The notes below the pieces were generated by a model. It saw only the letters and a list, made by a program, of their open reading frames with translations. It ran no database searches and was not told the DNA's origin. Positions 17,986-27,486 of a DNA stretch of 64,000 nt are shown one piece after another; position 1 is the stretch's first letter, and each line of letters begins with the position of its first letter. This DNA is from Aliivibrio wodanis (GTDB lineage Bacteria; Pseudomonadota; Gammaproteobacteria; Enterobacterales; Vibrionaceae). The translations under genes and the position numbers were made by a program. The stretch covers positions 248,001 to 312,000 of the forward strand of contig LN554847.1 of the NCBI GenBank assembly GCA_000953695.1, read 5' to 3'.

Positions 17986-19461
17986 ATGAATAAATGCTCA
18001 ACAAAAACAATATTAGCATTGTCATTAATGGCGGCTAGTGCTGGTGTTTCTGCCCATGGTTATGTTTCTGAAAAAAATGGTGGCATTGCTGGATCTCGTG
18101 CGGCACTGTGTAAGTTCCTAACCTCTGATACTCAAGAAAAAAATACAAAATGTGGCTCTGTGCAATGGGAGCCTCAAAGTGTTGAAGGCCCTGAAGGTTT
18201 TCCTGAAAAAGGACCAGCAGATGGTCAAATCGCAGGAGCAGGCTTGATTCAGTTCTCTGAGCTAAATGAACAAACGTCTGATCGTTGGGTAAAGCGTCCA
18301 ATAACAGCAGGACAACAAACGTTTGAATGGACGTTTACGGCTAACCACGTGACAAGAGGGTGGAAGTACTACATGACAAAACAGAACTGGAATCAAAATT
18401 CAGTATTAACGCGTGACTCTTTTGATTTGACGCCGTTCTGTGAACTTGATTACAACATGGCAAAGCCGCCGCTATATCCACAAACATTCTCTCATGAGTG
18501 TGTGGTTCCTGAGCGTGAAGGCTATCAAGTGATCCTTGCGGTTTGGGATGTGGGCGATACCGCTGCGGCATTCTATAATGTAATTGATGTAAAATTTGAA
18601 GGTGACGGCGGTGTGGTTGACCCAACTTGGACTCAAGGTGGCCAAATTAACCCAACGCGTGATCTAAATGTGGGCGACCGTGTGTTTACTCGTGTATTTG
18701 ATGCATCTGGCGAAAACAATCGTTTATCGACAAGCGTAACGATTGAGAATGCTACTCAAGGCCAAGCAAATAACTGGACGCATGCATTAGCAACTAAGGT
18801 TAACCAAGAACACACGAATATGGGTGCTGGCCAGCTAAACGATAAAGGTGAATTTGTACCGGTATTTGGTTCAAACCCTGTGTACTTAAAAGCAGGCAGT
18901 GGCCTAAAGAGTGTTGAGATTGGTTACCAAATTGAAACGCCAGAGCCAACGTATGAGTTAGATATTCAAGGTCTAGAGTCTATGTATACCATTGGTGATA
19001 CAGCGACAGAATTGGATCTTAGCCTATATGCTGTGGGTGATATGAATGTAGAGCTAACGGTTTATAACCATGCAAAAGAAGCGTTATCGAACGCGGTTGT
19101 TGATTTAAAAGATGGTGATACTAAGTCAGTATTAATGACATTGTCTAAATCAGAAAAAGGGCATCATATGCTTGTTTCTCGCATCAAAAATACAGAGGGT
19201 GAGTTAATTGAACAGACCACGTCTGATTTTCATTTGATGGAAGAACAAACACCACCACCAGCAGGTGATTATGATTTCGTGTTCCCTGAGAATGTGAAAA
19301 ATTACACAGCAGGAACAAAAGTGTTAGCGGAAGATGGCGCTATCTACCAGTGTAAACCATTCCCTTATTCTGGTTACTGTTCACAATGGTCAGAAGTAGC
19401 AACTCAATATTCTCCAGCGGTGGGTTCTCACTGGACAATGGCATGGGATAAAGTGAAGTAA
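17986..19461 (+). CDS. gbpA: GbpA-like chitin/GlcNAc-binding protein with AA10 LPMO domain
   Basis: A 491-residue secreted protein. The signal peptide ends after GVSA so that the mature chain starts with His ([10 protein letters not shown]), the first ligand of the copper histidine brace. The second His is in [13 protein letters not shown] (about residue 120) and the axial Phe in [14 protein letters not shown]10 enzymes cleave crystalline chitin oxidatively. Two middle domains of the GbpA type (about 220-420) follow, including [22 protein letters not shown]-terminal chitin-binding module rich in Cys, Tyr and Trp ([17 protein letters not shown]) ends the protein. In Vibrio, GbpA promotes attachment to chitin and mucin. 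Start ATG 17986 was chosen for its AAGGA site. Confidence 0.92.
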   Translation: MNKCSTKTILALSLMAASAGVSAHGYVSEKNGGIAGSRAALCKFLTSDTQEKNTKCGSVQWEPQSVEGPEGFPEKGPADGQIAGAGLIQFSELNEQTSDRWVKRPITAGQQTFEWTFTANHVTRGWKYYMTKQNWNQNSVLTRDSFDLTPFCELDYNMAKPPLYPQTFSHECVVPEREGYQVILAVWDVGDTAAAFYNVIDVKFEGDGGVVDPTWTQGGQINPTRDLNVGDRVFTRVFDASGENNRLSTSVTIENATQGQANNWTHALATKVNQEHTNMGAGQLNDKGEFVPVFGSNPVYLKAGSGLKSVEIGYQIETPEPTYELDIQGLESMYTIGDTATELDLSLYAVGDMNVELTVYNHAKEALSNAVVDLKDGDTKSVLMTLSKSEKGHHMLVSRIKNTEGELIEQTTSDFHLMEEQTPPPAGDYDFVFPENVKNYTAGTKVLAEDGAIYQCKPFPYSGYCSQWSEVATQYSPAVGSHWTMAWDKVK

Positions 19462-19510
19462 TTATTTCACTATAACTGTCTATATAGCTATTTATATAAC
19501 TAAGATAATA

Positions 19511-19545
19511 ATCAGGCCTATTCATTCATAATGAGTAGGCCTGAT
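19511..19545. terminator. Strong bidirectional terminator
   Basis: ATCAGGCCTA pairs with TAGGCCTGAT (10-bp stem, 15-base loop), followed by TTTTTTT on the plus strand. It separates gbpA from the convergent chemoreceptor gene. Confidence 0.85.
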
Positions 19546-19567
19546 TTTTTTGTATTGTAGCGGCTGT

Positions 19568-21196
19568 TTACACTAAGCGAAAACGTGCCAGAAGGGTTTC
19601 TAACTCGGTTACTTTATCTTCTAGGCTGTGAATGTTGTTTGAGCTTTGTGCGGCAAGCTCTAGAGATTGCTCTGAAATATCACTGATGATGGTGATGTCC
19701 ATGGCGATTTCTCTGGTTACGGCGGTTTGCTCTTCGGTTGCAGTCGCAATGGCTTGGATCATATGCTGCACATCATCGGTACTTGATACGATCAAATTAA
19801 GCGCGTCACTTGCACCTGCACTTTGTGCTGAACCAGCTTCAACCAATTGTAGGCTTTCTTGCGTTACGCTTACTGCATCTCGCGTACCTGATTGAATCGC
19901 TTGAATGATGGCTCCGACTTCTTGAGTTGCTTTAGTCGTTCTTTCTGCAAGAGCACGCACTTCATCAGCAACGACGGCAAATCCTCGACCTGTTTCACCT
20001 GCTCGTGCGGCTTCTATCGCTGCATTTAGAGCCAGTAAGTTCGTTTGACCTGCAATGTCTTCAATCACTTTAATGACGCTACCAATCTCATCACTGCGTT
20101 GGTCAAGTTCACTCATTTTTATCGACATTTGTTCCATCTGAACGGACACTTGGGTGATGTTTCCTACCATCTCTCCAATAACATGACGGCCATGATGAGC
20201 CGATTCTCCAGATTGCTTAGCTAGATCAGAGGTTGAAACACTTTGTTGAGCCACTTCGCCAATGGTTAAGCTTAACTCTTCAGATGCGGTTGCAATAAGC
20301 GTGGCTTTGTTTGCTTGCTCTGTGGCGCCTTTAACGACGTTTTGACTAACTTGTGATAGATCGTTTGTGACCACTTTTACTTGAGAGCCAACAGAAGAGA
20401 TTGAACCAAGTAGTTCACGCAGTGAGTTTTGCATGCTATTGACTGAAACAGCTAAGTTAGCAAGCTCATCGCCAGAGTTGTCTTCTATTGGGGCTAAAGT
20501 TAAGTCGCCTTCTGCAATACGTTTGGAAACATGATCAAGGGTAGTAAGGCGGTTAGTGATAGAGTTTGATAATACATAAGCAATAATGGATGCAAAAATG
20601 GCAGTAATAATCGTTAATGCTATCAAAACCACTTCCATCCAATCAAAAAGGTAGACAAGGTGAGTTAATGATTGTTCTGCGTCTTCTTTTTCTATTTGAG
20701 ATTGAGTATCTAATAGTGATTCAAGAGGAGTAAGTGTAGTGGCAACGATTTGAGCAAACTCAGCGTATATTTTCTTTTGGTCTTCAAGGGTTTGGACATC
20801 ACTTAATTTAGGCGTGATGTCCTGAGTAACGCGCTGTTGAAATTGAGACATGTATTGCTCAATTTGGCGCATGTTTTCACGATCACTTGCTTTGGCACTT
20901 TCTAGAGGGATCAATGCTTGTAATGCAGTATTAAATTCATTGACGTTGGCATTAAAGGCTTGTTGTGCGCCATTGATACCTGCGACCATTTTTAATGTAT
21001 CTCGATAGACATCACCCGCTTCATCGATAAGGATTAAATACAGTTGTACAGCAGGTACATCATCATATTGGATTTCTTTAGCGACACTTTCTGCTTTGGT
21101 TAATTGAAACGAGATAATGACACCCGTTAATATAATAAGAGCAACAATGGCACTGAAGGCGGATAATAATTTTTTCTTAACACTCATTTTAAACAT
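19568..21196 (-). CDS. Methyl-accepting chemotaxis protein
   Basis: A 542-residue inner-membrane chemoreceptor that signals to CheA/CheW. ATG 21196 follows GGGAG at suitable spacing. The first membrane segment is [21 protein letters not shown] periplasmic helical sensor (about 35-185) resembles a four-helix-bundle type, and the second membrane segment is [25 protein letters not shown] linker ([20 protein letters not shown]) leads to the signalling domain. The CheA-contact hairpin tip is [20 protein letters not shown] with [18 protein letters not shown]. The ligand is unknown. It is convergent with gbpA; a link to chitin sensing is only a neighbourhood guess. Confidence 0.9.
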   Translation of the reverse strand: MFKMSVKKKLLSAFSAIVALIILTGVIISFQLTKAESVAKEIQYDDVPAVQLYLILIDEAGDVYRDTLKMVAGINGAQQAFNANVNEFNTALQALIPLESAKASDRENMRQIEQYMSQFQQRVTQDITPKLSDVQTLEDQKKIYAEFAQIVATTLTPLESLLDTQSQIEKEDAEQSLTHLVYLFDWMEVVLIALTIITAIFASIIAYVLSNSITNRLTTLDHVSKRIAEGDLTLAPIEDNSGDELANLAVSVNSMQNSLRELLGSISSVGSQVKVVTNDLSQVSQNVVKGATEQANKATLIATASEELSLTIGEVAQQSVSTSDLAKQSGESAHHGRHVIGEMVGNITQVSVQMEQMSIKMSELDQRSDEIGSVIKVIEDIAGQTNLLALNAAIEAARAGETGRGFAVVADEVRALAERTTKATQEVGAIIQAIQSGTRDAVSVTQESLQLVEAGSAQSAGASDALNLIVSSTDDVQHMIQAIATATEEQTAVTREIAMDITIISDISEQSLELAAQSSNNIHSLEDKVTELETLLARFRLV

Positions 21197-21341
21197 GAAT
21201 GGCTCTCCCAATAAGATGTAAGGTGGACAAATTTGGTCCGAATAAGCCCACTATACAGCATCCTATATAATGATGCATTATTGTTAATCTTATTAGTTAG
21301 ATGTTGGTCGTAAGGTTGAGTTGTATCTAAAATCAAGCTAA

Positions 21342-22397
21342 CTATTTTTTTGCTAAGAATAGTATGTTGTCTGGTTTTTTATTAAATTCAAAGCAAAACT
21401 CATGATTATCAGTAAGTTGAGAGCGACGTTGAGCGTTGAACATTTGTTCATTAGCTAGCCCTGTTAAGTCCTCAAGAGTGGCGTCTTCCCCTGAGGTATA
21501 TGACGAGCCCCCGACACTTAAACTGATGGGAATATCACAACTTTCATCAAATAATTCGACCATTCGTTCGCAAACAAGACGGGCGTTTTCAATTGGGGTG
21601 TTTGGCATAATGATACAGAAATGATCATCATGAATTCGAGCGATAGAGTCAGATTTTCTTAACTGCTCTACACAAACATCGGTAAAGAGGGTAAGAACAT
21701 TATCCCCTTGTTCATATCCGTAAATTGAGTTGATGTCTTTAAAGTTATTGATATTGATATACAGCAGGGTAACTGTTGAGTTACTGCGTTTAGTGATGGC
21801 GATGGTTCTGTCTAATTCTGCTGAAAAAGCGCGTTTGTTCATGATTTGAGTGAGCGAATCAATTAGGGCATTTTGCTGTTGTTTATGCTCTGCAACGGCT
21901 TGTTTAGCCACAAAGTAGGATTCAGAAATAAGCTGAATATCTAAATAGAAGAGCTTTTGTATTGCGTTAATTAATACTTGTGTCTCGCTCTGTTCTCGCT
22001 CTACTGTTTTATTTTGAATAGTATCAATAATTGATAGGTGTAATGGCCCTAAACTCGATAAGAATGACGTGATTGGAATGTTAAGCTCTTGGTAACGTTT
22101 GCCTATGTGCAAGCGACTTTCAATATAGCCATGTGTGTATTCACCACTAAAAAGAGATTTTAGGTATTGGTAAATGAAAAACAGCAGTTCGGTTCTGTCG
22201 GTTCCTTGAATTTGGGTATCCGATAGAGAATAAAGTTGCTTATGATGTTGGCTCATTAATGTAGAAGCCGTTGTGGTAAGCCAAGCTGAATGGTGACGTA
22301 AACAGGCGGCATCATCAGAGCTAAATTGCAACAAGTGTAATCGGTGTTCGATATCTTGCTCTGTAATTCGCATGTTTTCTAATAGGGTATAAGACAT
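21342..22397 (-). CDS. Globin-coupled-sensor-like protein with a degenerate GGDEF domain
   Basis: A 351-residue soluble protein. The N-terminal 160 residues look like a sensor globin: a helical layout with ESRLHIGKRYQELNIPITSF. Where globin-coupled sensors usually have the haem-binding proximal His (IG-x-x-H), this has Tyr (IGKRY). The C-terminal GGDEF domain (about 185-335) is altered at key sites: the metal-binding D-x-D-x-FK reads NINNFKDINS, and the GGDEF loop is RIHDDHF. Both changes should remove diguanylate cyclase activity. It probably acts as a binding or regulatory protein rather than an enzyme. Assignment of the globin fold is from pattern and is less certain than the GGDEF call. 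Confidence 0.75.
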   Translation of the reverse strand: MSYTLLENMRITEQDIEHRLHLLQFSSDDAACLRHHSAWLTTTASTLMSQHHKQLYSLSDTQIQGTDRTELLFFIYQYLKSLFSGEYTHGYIESRLHIGKRYQELNIPITSFLSSLGPLHLSIIDTIQNKTVEREQSETQVLINAIQKLFYLDIQLISESYFVAKQAVAEHKQQQNALIDSLTQIMNKRAFSAELDRTIAITKRSNSTVTLLYININNFKDINSIYGYEQGDNVLTLFTDVCVEQLRKSDSIARIHDDHFCIIMPNTPIENARLVCERMVELFDESCDIPISLSVGGSSYTSGEDATLEDLTGLANEQMFNAQRRSQLTDNHEFCFEFNKKPDNILFLAKK

Positions 22398-22472
22398 AAA
22401 TACGGTCCATCACTTGGCTAAGAGTATCTCAGTATAGTTACAAATTACTAACAATATATCAATCTGTAAATT

Positions 22473-22757
22473 CTATTTTACACGAATGAGACGATGCTCT
22501 ACGTTATTAAGTATTAGCACGATAACTTGTGAACGCTTCATCATGTCGACTTTATCTATCATTTCTGTACTGTATTTTCTTTTTACCATCCACTGCATTG
22601 GTTCTTGAAAACTGTCTTCATTAATAATGAAAGATTCATCATTTAACGTGCCTTCATGAATATTTATAATCCAAATACGTGACTGAAATTCGATGACTTC
22701 ACCTACTGCTTTAGCTATGCGTTTAAACGTGTGGGAAAGAGAGGTGGAAATGCTCAT
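22473..22757 (-). CDS. Small conserved hypothetical protein (94 aa)
   Basis: Starting at ATG 22757, the product begins MSISTSLSHTFKRIAKAV and contains RIWIINIHEGTLNDESFII and IVLILNNVEHRLIRVK. It is soluble, with mixed strands and helices. An upstream in-frame start at 22829 would add a hydrophobic, Phe-rich stretch without a good ribosome site, so I prefer the shorter form. It diverges from the metallopeptidase-like gene, with 111 bases between the starts. I recognise no family. Confidence 0.55.
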   Translation of the reverse strand: MSISTSLSHTFKRIAKAVGEVIEFQSRIWIINIHEGTLNDESFIINEDSFQEPMQWMVKRKYSTEMIDKVDMMKRSQVIVLILNNVEHRLIRVK

Positions 22758-22868
22758 GTTGTGCCTATAAATAGAAGAAGGAAAGAAAAAAGTAACAGGA
22801 AGAGTAGCGAGAAAGAATCTCGGGTACAATAGATGAAGACGGTAGAATAAGAATATGAGTAAAGAAGA

Positions 22869-23360
22869 ATGACAACACTGCGTTATTTAAAAGGCTATCC
22901 TGAGCATATTTTGGCACAAGTTGAGCCTATGATTGCTAATGGTAAATTAGCAGAATGGGTGAAGAATAAATACCCAAAGATGCATGATATTACCTCTGAA
23001 AAGGCGCTGTTTGAATACACTCAAGCGCTAAAGAATAAGTACATTAAAAAGTCTTCACCATTAAGTAAGGTGGTGTACGATCCTAAAATTCACATTGTGA
23101 ATAATGCACTAGGGTTGCATACGTTCGTTTCTCGTATTCATGGCAATAAGCTAAAAGCCAAAAATGAAATCCGAATTTCGAGTGTGTTTCGTAAAGCGCC
23201 TGAGCCTTTGTTACGTATGCTGGTGGTGCATGAGCTAGCTCATATTAAAGAAAAAGCTCATAACAAGGCATTCTATGCGTTGTGTTGCCATATGGAGCCT
23301 GATTACCACCAGCTAGAGTTTGATGCGCGTTTGTATTTAACGTATTTAGAAACGCTTTAG
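22869..23360 (+). CDS. YgjP-like zinc metallopeptidase-fold protein (DUF45)
   Basis: A 163-residue protein with the zinc motif VVHELAHIKEKAH (HExxH plus a third His, about residues 120-132), preceded by LLRMLV and followed by CCHMEPDYHQLEFDARL. This is the YgjP/WLM-type DUF45 family. The E. coli relative YgjP has been linked to nucleotide pyrophosphatase activity in some databases, but the family role is unsettled. It has no signal peptide, so it is likely cytoplasmic. Confidence 0.8.
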   Translation: MTTLRYLKGYPEHILAQVEPMIANGKLAEWVKNKYPKMHDITSEKALFEYTQALKNKYIKKSSPLSKVVYDPKIHIVNNALGLHTFVSRIHGNKLKAKNEIRISSVFRKAPEPLLRMLVVHELAHIKEKAHNKAFYALCCHMEPDYHQLEFDARLYLTYLETL

Positions 23361-23389
23361 ATTTGATGTTGGCTAGCAAGTCGGGGTGT

Positions 23390-23755
23390 CTATTTATCGA
23401 TGCCCTGTTCTTTGCGTTCTTCTTCACATTCGTAAGAGGCCATTTCAAACTCACGGCAGATCCATGGACGATTTTCATAAATTGTACACATTAGCGTTTC
23501 ACGATCAACAGCAGCACACCAACCATCATCCAGTCGTAACATAACCTCGCCACCCCAATCATCATGATCAATGTATTCTTCTGGTACACCAGTATCGGTA
23601 ATGATCATCACTTCTAATTTACAGCAGCACGCTTGGCAATTCTCGCAAGTAATGCCAGAAGCGGTATTAGAGGATGCTGTGGTTAACAGTGATTCTGTTG
23701 AAGATGACTCGGTAAGAACCGTAATGTCGATAGCGTTGATGGTCATAGGTATCAT
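23390..23755 (-). CDS. YkgJ-family cysteine-cluster protein
   Basis: About 121 residues with the YkgJ pattern: ITCENCQACCCKLEVM (C-x2-C-x2-CCC), CAAVDRETLMCTIYENRPWICREFE, and a final Cys in SYECEEE. These cysteines likely bind zinc or an iron-sulfur centre. The conserved part begins about 35 residues in, so the start is uncertain; ATG 23755 is given, with ATG 23746 and TTG 23767 as alternatives. It is convergent with the DUF45 gene. Function unknown. Confidence 0.7.
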   Translation of the reverse strand: MIPMTINAIDITVLTESSSTESLLTTASSNTASGITCENCQACCCKLEVMIITDTGVPEEYIDHDDWGGEVMLRLDDGWCAAVDRETLMCTIYENRPWICREFEMASYECEEERKEQGIDK

Positions 23756-24052
23756 TATTTTTATCAATATATGACCTAGGATAACTCAGAACTGGAGATA
23801 TCTCGAACGATAAAATCAAATAGTGCAAAAAAGAAGTGATGAAAAATAAGGGAGCTAAAAAGTGATGTCGCGCAGTGAGTTTTCTCTAGGGTAGAACCTT
23901 AAATGTAGACCAACTGATATAATTAAAGATAGTGTTTTTTTAGAAATAAATGACAAATCTAGCTTGGATCACATTATCGACTAAATAGGATTAACAAGTG
24001 TAATCGGCTTTGCTAAACATAGGTCTGAAGGCTATGGACTTAGGAGGTTATT

Positions 24053-24247
24053 ATGTCTATTAATTCTATTGATCACGGTGAAATCACCGACATGAAAGGC
24101 AAGTACGAAATTGTTGATGAAGTAGCAACAAATATTCCAGAGTGTCAGAAAAAAGCAGCAGCGCGTCGTCGCATTGAAGCAATGCGAGAAATTAGAGAGA
24201 GTGGTCTTACGCTTGATGAAGCGAAAGACTTGGGTCTTATCCATTAA
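24053..24247 (+). CDS. Small conserved hypothetical protein (64 aa)
   Basis: An excellent ribosome site, TTAGGAGGTTATT, precedes the ATG. The product starts MSINSIDHGEITDMKGKYEI and has a basic helix KKAAARRRIEAMREIRESGL followed by an acidic helix LDEAKDLGL. It is soluble and highly charged. A hairpin terminator follows, so it is a single-gene unit. No function is recognised. Confidence 0.75.
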   Translation: MSINSIDHGEITDMKGKYEIVDEVATNIPECQKKAAARRRIEAMREIRESGLTLDEAKDLGLIH

Positions 24248-24287
24248 TTTTTGATTTCTACCTCCATACCTTCAAAAGAAACTAATT

Positions 24288-24313
24288 AATGCGCCAATTA
24301 TGGCGCATTTTTG
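24288..24313 (+). terminator. Rho-independent terminator
   Basis: AATGCGCCA and TGGCGCATT form a 9-bp stem with a 4-base loop, followed by TTTT. Confidence 0.85.
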
Positions 24314-24431
24314 TTGCCTATCATTAATTATATTAGGCTTTAGGGGCTGTTTTAGTGCTAGAAAAGAGAACGGCGAAGCATTACACTTTAATTCTTAATG
24401 AAATGCGAATAATTAAGTAAGTGAGTTTGTG

Positions 24432-24638
24432 ATGAATAACCTGTCGTTATTACCTCCAAAAGAAAAAAATCAAATTGAACTTGATAAGCAAGCCGCGTTC
24501 TTTGTATGGAAGGTAAAAAATGCTAAGGCAGGTCCAGATCTTTGGTGGAAAGAAGCTGAAAAGCTAGAAGACGAGAACGAGCGCTTGTTTTTTCAGCAAT
24601 CTATCGAAAAATATAAATTAAAAATGGGCGTAGCGTAA
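24432..24638 (+). CDS. Small conserved vibrio protein (68 aa), DUF3283-like
   Basis: The product begins MNNLSLLPPKEKNQIELDKQ, has AAFFVWKVKNAKAGPDLWW and ends QQSIEKYKLKMGVA. It looks like the short DUF3283 proteins of Vibrionaceae, recalled from memory. ATG 24432 is immediately preceded by an in-frame GTG (24429) that could also start it; the ribosome site is weak. It is soluble and largely helical. Role unknown. It lies 91 bases upstream of the YebC/YeeN-like gene and might share its transcript. Confidence 0.65.
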   Translation: MNNLSLLPPKEKNQIELDKQAAFFVWKVKNAKAGPDLWWKEAEKLEDENERLFFQQSIEKYKLKMGVA

Positions 24639-24729
24639 GGTTCCTTGATCTTTACTAGCCTATCCCCTGCGTAATTTGGTAGAATCTGCCGATAATTTTA
24701 AGTCCATAAACAAAAAAGAGAGAATTCCG

Positions 24730-25452
24730 ATGGGAAGAAGTTTTGAAGTGCGCAAGTCTTCAATGGCTAAAACACAAGGCGCAAAAATCAAAGTTTATTC
24801 TAAATACGGTAAAGAAATTTACATGTGTGCTAAGAATGGCGGTCCTGATCCAGACATGAATTTGTCTCTAAAGCATCTTATTTCAAAAGCGAAAAAAGAT
24901 CAGGTACCTACACACATCATTGATAAAGCAATCGACAAAGCAAATGGCGGTGGCGGTGAAGATTACCAACACGCTCGTTATGAAGGTTTTGCTCCTGGCG
25001 GCGCAAGCGTAATCGTTGACTGTTTAACAGATAATGGTAACCGTACTTTCCAAGACGTTCGTCAATGCTTCGTTAAGACTGGTGCTAAAATTGGTAGCCC
25101 AGGCACAAGTGCTCATATGTTTGATCACCAAGCTGTATTCCAGTTTAAAGGTGAAGATGAGGAAGCAGTACTTGAAGCTCTAATGATGCAAGATGCTGAC
25201 GTGACTGATATCGAACTTGAAGATGGCGTAATCACTGTATTTGCACCACACACTGAGTTCTTTAAAGTGAAAACAGCTCTAGGTGCAGAGTTTCCTGAGT
25301 TAGTGGTTGATGTGGAAGAGATTACATTTGTTCCTCAAAACCCAATGGCTATCACAGGTGAAGATGCTGAGAAGTTCCAAAAATTCTTAGACTTACTAGA
25401 CGATTGTGATGATGTTCAGCAGGTTTATCATAACGCTGAATTAGAAGATTAA
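24730..25452 (+). CDS. YebC/PmpR-family protein, YeeN type
   Basis: A 240-residue protein starting at [19 protein letters not shown] (ATG 24730, after AGAGAGAATTCC). An extension back to 24676 is possible but lacks a site. It matches the YeeN branch along its length: [59 protein letters not shown] and [12 protein letters not shown] at the end. YebC-type proteins bind DNA or the ribosome; recent work on the family points to help with difficult peptide sequences in translation. It is cytoplasmic. A strong terminator follows. Confidence 0.9.
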   Translation: MGRSFEVRKSSMAKTQGAKIKVYSKYGKEIYMCAKNGGPDPDMNLSLKHLISKAKKDQVPTHIIDKAIDKANGGGGEDYQHARYEGFAPGGASVIVDCLTDNGNRTFQDVRQCFVKTGAKIGSPGTSAHMFDHQAVFQFKGEDEEAVLEALMMQDADVTDIELEDGVITVFAPHTEFFKVKTALGAEFPELVVDVEEITFVPQNPMAITGEDAEKFQKFLDLLDDCDDVQQVYHNAELED

Positions 25453-25474
25453 TTAATTCGTCGCAATTGATACG

Positions 25475-25507
25475 AAAAAAACCGAGCTATAATGCTCGGT
25501 TTTTTTA
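25475..25507 (+). terminator. Rho-independent terminator
   Basis: AAAAAACCGAGC and GCTCGGTTTTTT form a strong stem around a short TATAAT loop, ending in a T-run. Confidence 0.9.
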
Positions 25508-25620
25508 TAAAGGCACTTTATAGGTTATGGTAATCAAAGATTGAGTAATCTCTCAGTTGCTGTATCCTACAGCGCTCGCAGTTTTGCGCTTAATGAACAT
25601 TTATTAGAGAACATTTTAGT

Positions 25621-27159
25621 ATGGGTTTTACCTCTCTGGGCTTATCTGCCCCAATTTTAAAAGCTGTAGAAGCACAAGGTTACAACACGCCTTCACCAAT
25701 CCAATTACAAGCGATTCCAGCGGTAATTGAAGGGAAGGACGTTATGGCGGCAGCTCAAACGGGGACAGGTAAAACAGCAGGCTTTACTCTTCCTCTTCTT
25801 GAGCGCCTCTCAAATGGCCCTAAACGTAAGTTTAACCAAGTACGTGCTTTAGTATTAACTCCAACACGTGAGTTAGCTGCACAGGTTCATGAGAGTGTTG
25901 AAAAATACAGTGTAAACCTTCCTCTTACTTCTGATGTGGTTTTTGGTGGCGTTAAAGCTAACCCACAAATGCAACGCCTTCGTAAAGGGGTTGATGTATT
26001 AGTCGCAACACCTGGCCGTTTATTGGATCTTGCTAATCAAAATGCAATCAGATTTGATCAATTAGAAATTCTAGTGTTGGATGAAGCAGACCGTATGTTA
26101 GATATGGGCTTTATTCATGACATCAAAAAAATCTTAGCTAAATTGCCTAAGAATCGTCAGAATCTTCTGTTTTCTGCAACGTTTTCTGATGAAATCCGTC
26201 AGTTAGCAAAAGGGCTTGTAAATAACCCGGTAGAGATCTCAGTAGCAACGCGTAACACAACAGCAGAAACAGTTGAACAATCAGTTTATGTTGTAGATAA
26301 GACTAAAAAAGCACGTGTACTTACTAAGCTAATTAAAGACAATGATTGGAAGCAGGTATTGGTTTTCAGCAAAACTAAACATGGTGCAAACCGTTTAGCG
26401 AAAACACTTGAAGAGAAAGGCATTAGCTCTGCGGCTATCCATGGTAATAAGAGCCAAGGTGCACGTACTAAAGCATTGGCTAACTTCAAGAGTGGTCAAG
26501 TTCGTGTATTAGTCGCGACAGATATTGCTGCTCGTGGTTTAGATATTGAGCAGCTTCCGCAAGTGATTAACGTAGACTTACCAAAAGTGCCTGAAGATTA
26601 TGTTCACCGTATTGGCCGTACAGGTCGTGCTGGTGCAACAGGTAAAGCGGTTTCTTTTGTGAGTGAAGATGAAGCTAGTGAGTTATTTGCAATTGAGCGT
26701 TTAATTAAAAAAATATTGCCTCGTCATACGCTTGAAGGTTTTGAACCTGAAATGAAAGTGCCAGAATCTAGATTAGATACTCGCCCTATTAAAGCAAAGA
26801 AACCAAAGAAAACACACGCGCCACGTGTAGAGCATAAAGATGGTCAACGTTCTGGTGAAAACCGTAATGGTCATAAGCAAGGTGCTAAGCCAGGTCAACG
26901 TCGCAATACTGAAAACAGTACAGGCGGCGCAAAGAATGAAGGCGGTAATAGCAGTAAGAAGCGTACTATAGACGGCGGAAAGCCTTCAGGTAAACCATCA
27001 GTATCTGGTAAACCAAGATCGAAAGGTAATGGTGAAAATCGAGGTAATGGCAGTAACTTTGGTGGTGGAAAGCCAAAGACTGGTGGTTCATCAACAAGTA
27101 ACACAAAGCCACGTCGTCAAGGTCCACGCCCTGCACGTAAGCCTCAACCACAGCAATAA
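25621..27159 (+). CDS. rhlE: DEAD-box ATP-dependent RNA helicase RhlE
   Basis: A 512-residue RNA helicase. The Q motif region is [14 protein letters not shown]; Walker A is [15 protein letters not shown] (about residue 45). Other motifs are [27 protein letters not shown] (DEAD, about 155), SAT (FSATFSDE), and in the second lobe [16 protein letters not shown] and [10 protein letters not shown]. From about residue 385 the tail is a basic, Gly/Asn/Lys-rich low-complexity extension, normal for RhlE and probably RNA-binding. It takes part in RNA remodelling, ribosome assembly or decay. It is a monocistronic gene between two terminators. Confidence 0.93.
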   Translation: MGFTSLGLSAPILKAVEAQGYNTPSPIQLQAIPAVIEGKDVMAAAQTGTGKTAGFTLPLLERLSNGPKRKFNQVRALVLTPTRELAAQVHESVEKYSVNLPLTSDVVFGGVKANPQMQRLRKGVDVLVATPGRLLDLANQNAIRFDQLEILVLDEADRMLDMGFIHDIKKILAKLPKNRQNLLFSATFSDEIRQLAKGLVNNPVEISVATRNTTAETVEQSVYVVDKTKKARVLTKLIKDNDWKQVLVFSKTKHGANRLAKTLEEKGISSAAIHGNKSQGARTKALANFKSGQVRVLVATDIAARGLDIEQLPQVINVDLPKVPEDYVHRIGRTGRAGATGKAVSFVSEDEASELFAIERLIKKILPRHTLEGFEPEMKVPESRLDTRPIKAKKPKKTHAPRVEHKDGQRSGENRNGHKQGAKPGQRRNTENSTGGAKNEGGNSSKKRTIDGGKPSGKPSVSGKPRSKGNGENRGNGSNFGGGKPKTGGSSTSNTKPRRQGPRPARKPQPQQ

Positions 27160-27486
27160 TGGTTAGGTAAAAAAATCAAATAGAAGCCAGCTCATGTAGC
27201 TGGCTTTTTTGTGCCTGTCGTGCCCCTTTTTTGTCAGGGAATTGCAAATAACAATAGGGAAGTAATTTTATTTTGCATTATAAAAACTAATCCAAAATAT
27301 GCAAAAAATCTCTCCTGAAATTAGCATGAATTAGATTGCCTGTTTTATATAATCGCCTTATTATCTCGCGATATAAGAGCTAGGTATATTCGTACATACT
27401 TGCTCTATTTTATTATTAATTATTAATAAACGTTAATTGAATTAACATATCTTATTAATATCTTGCTGTTTTTTTGGAGAGCAGTC
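27160..27486. other. Gap between rhlE and emrD with a terminator
   Basis: A terminator lies at 27184-27210. The rest is AT-rich and should hold the emrD promoter; I see no other gene or repeat in it. Confidence 0.4.
27184..27210 (+). terminator. Rho-independent terminator of rhlE
   Basis: AAGCCAGCT and AGCTGGCTT form a hairpin with a short loop, followed by TTTTTT. Confidence 0.9.
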
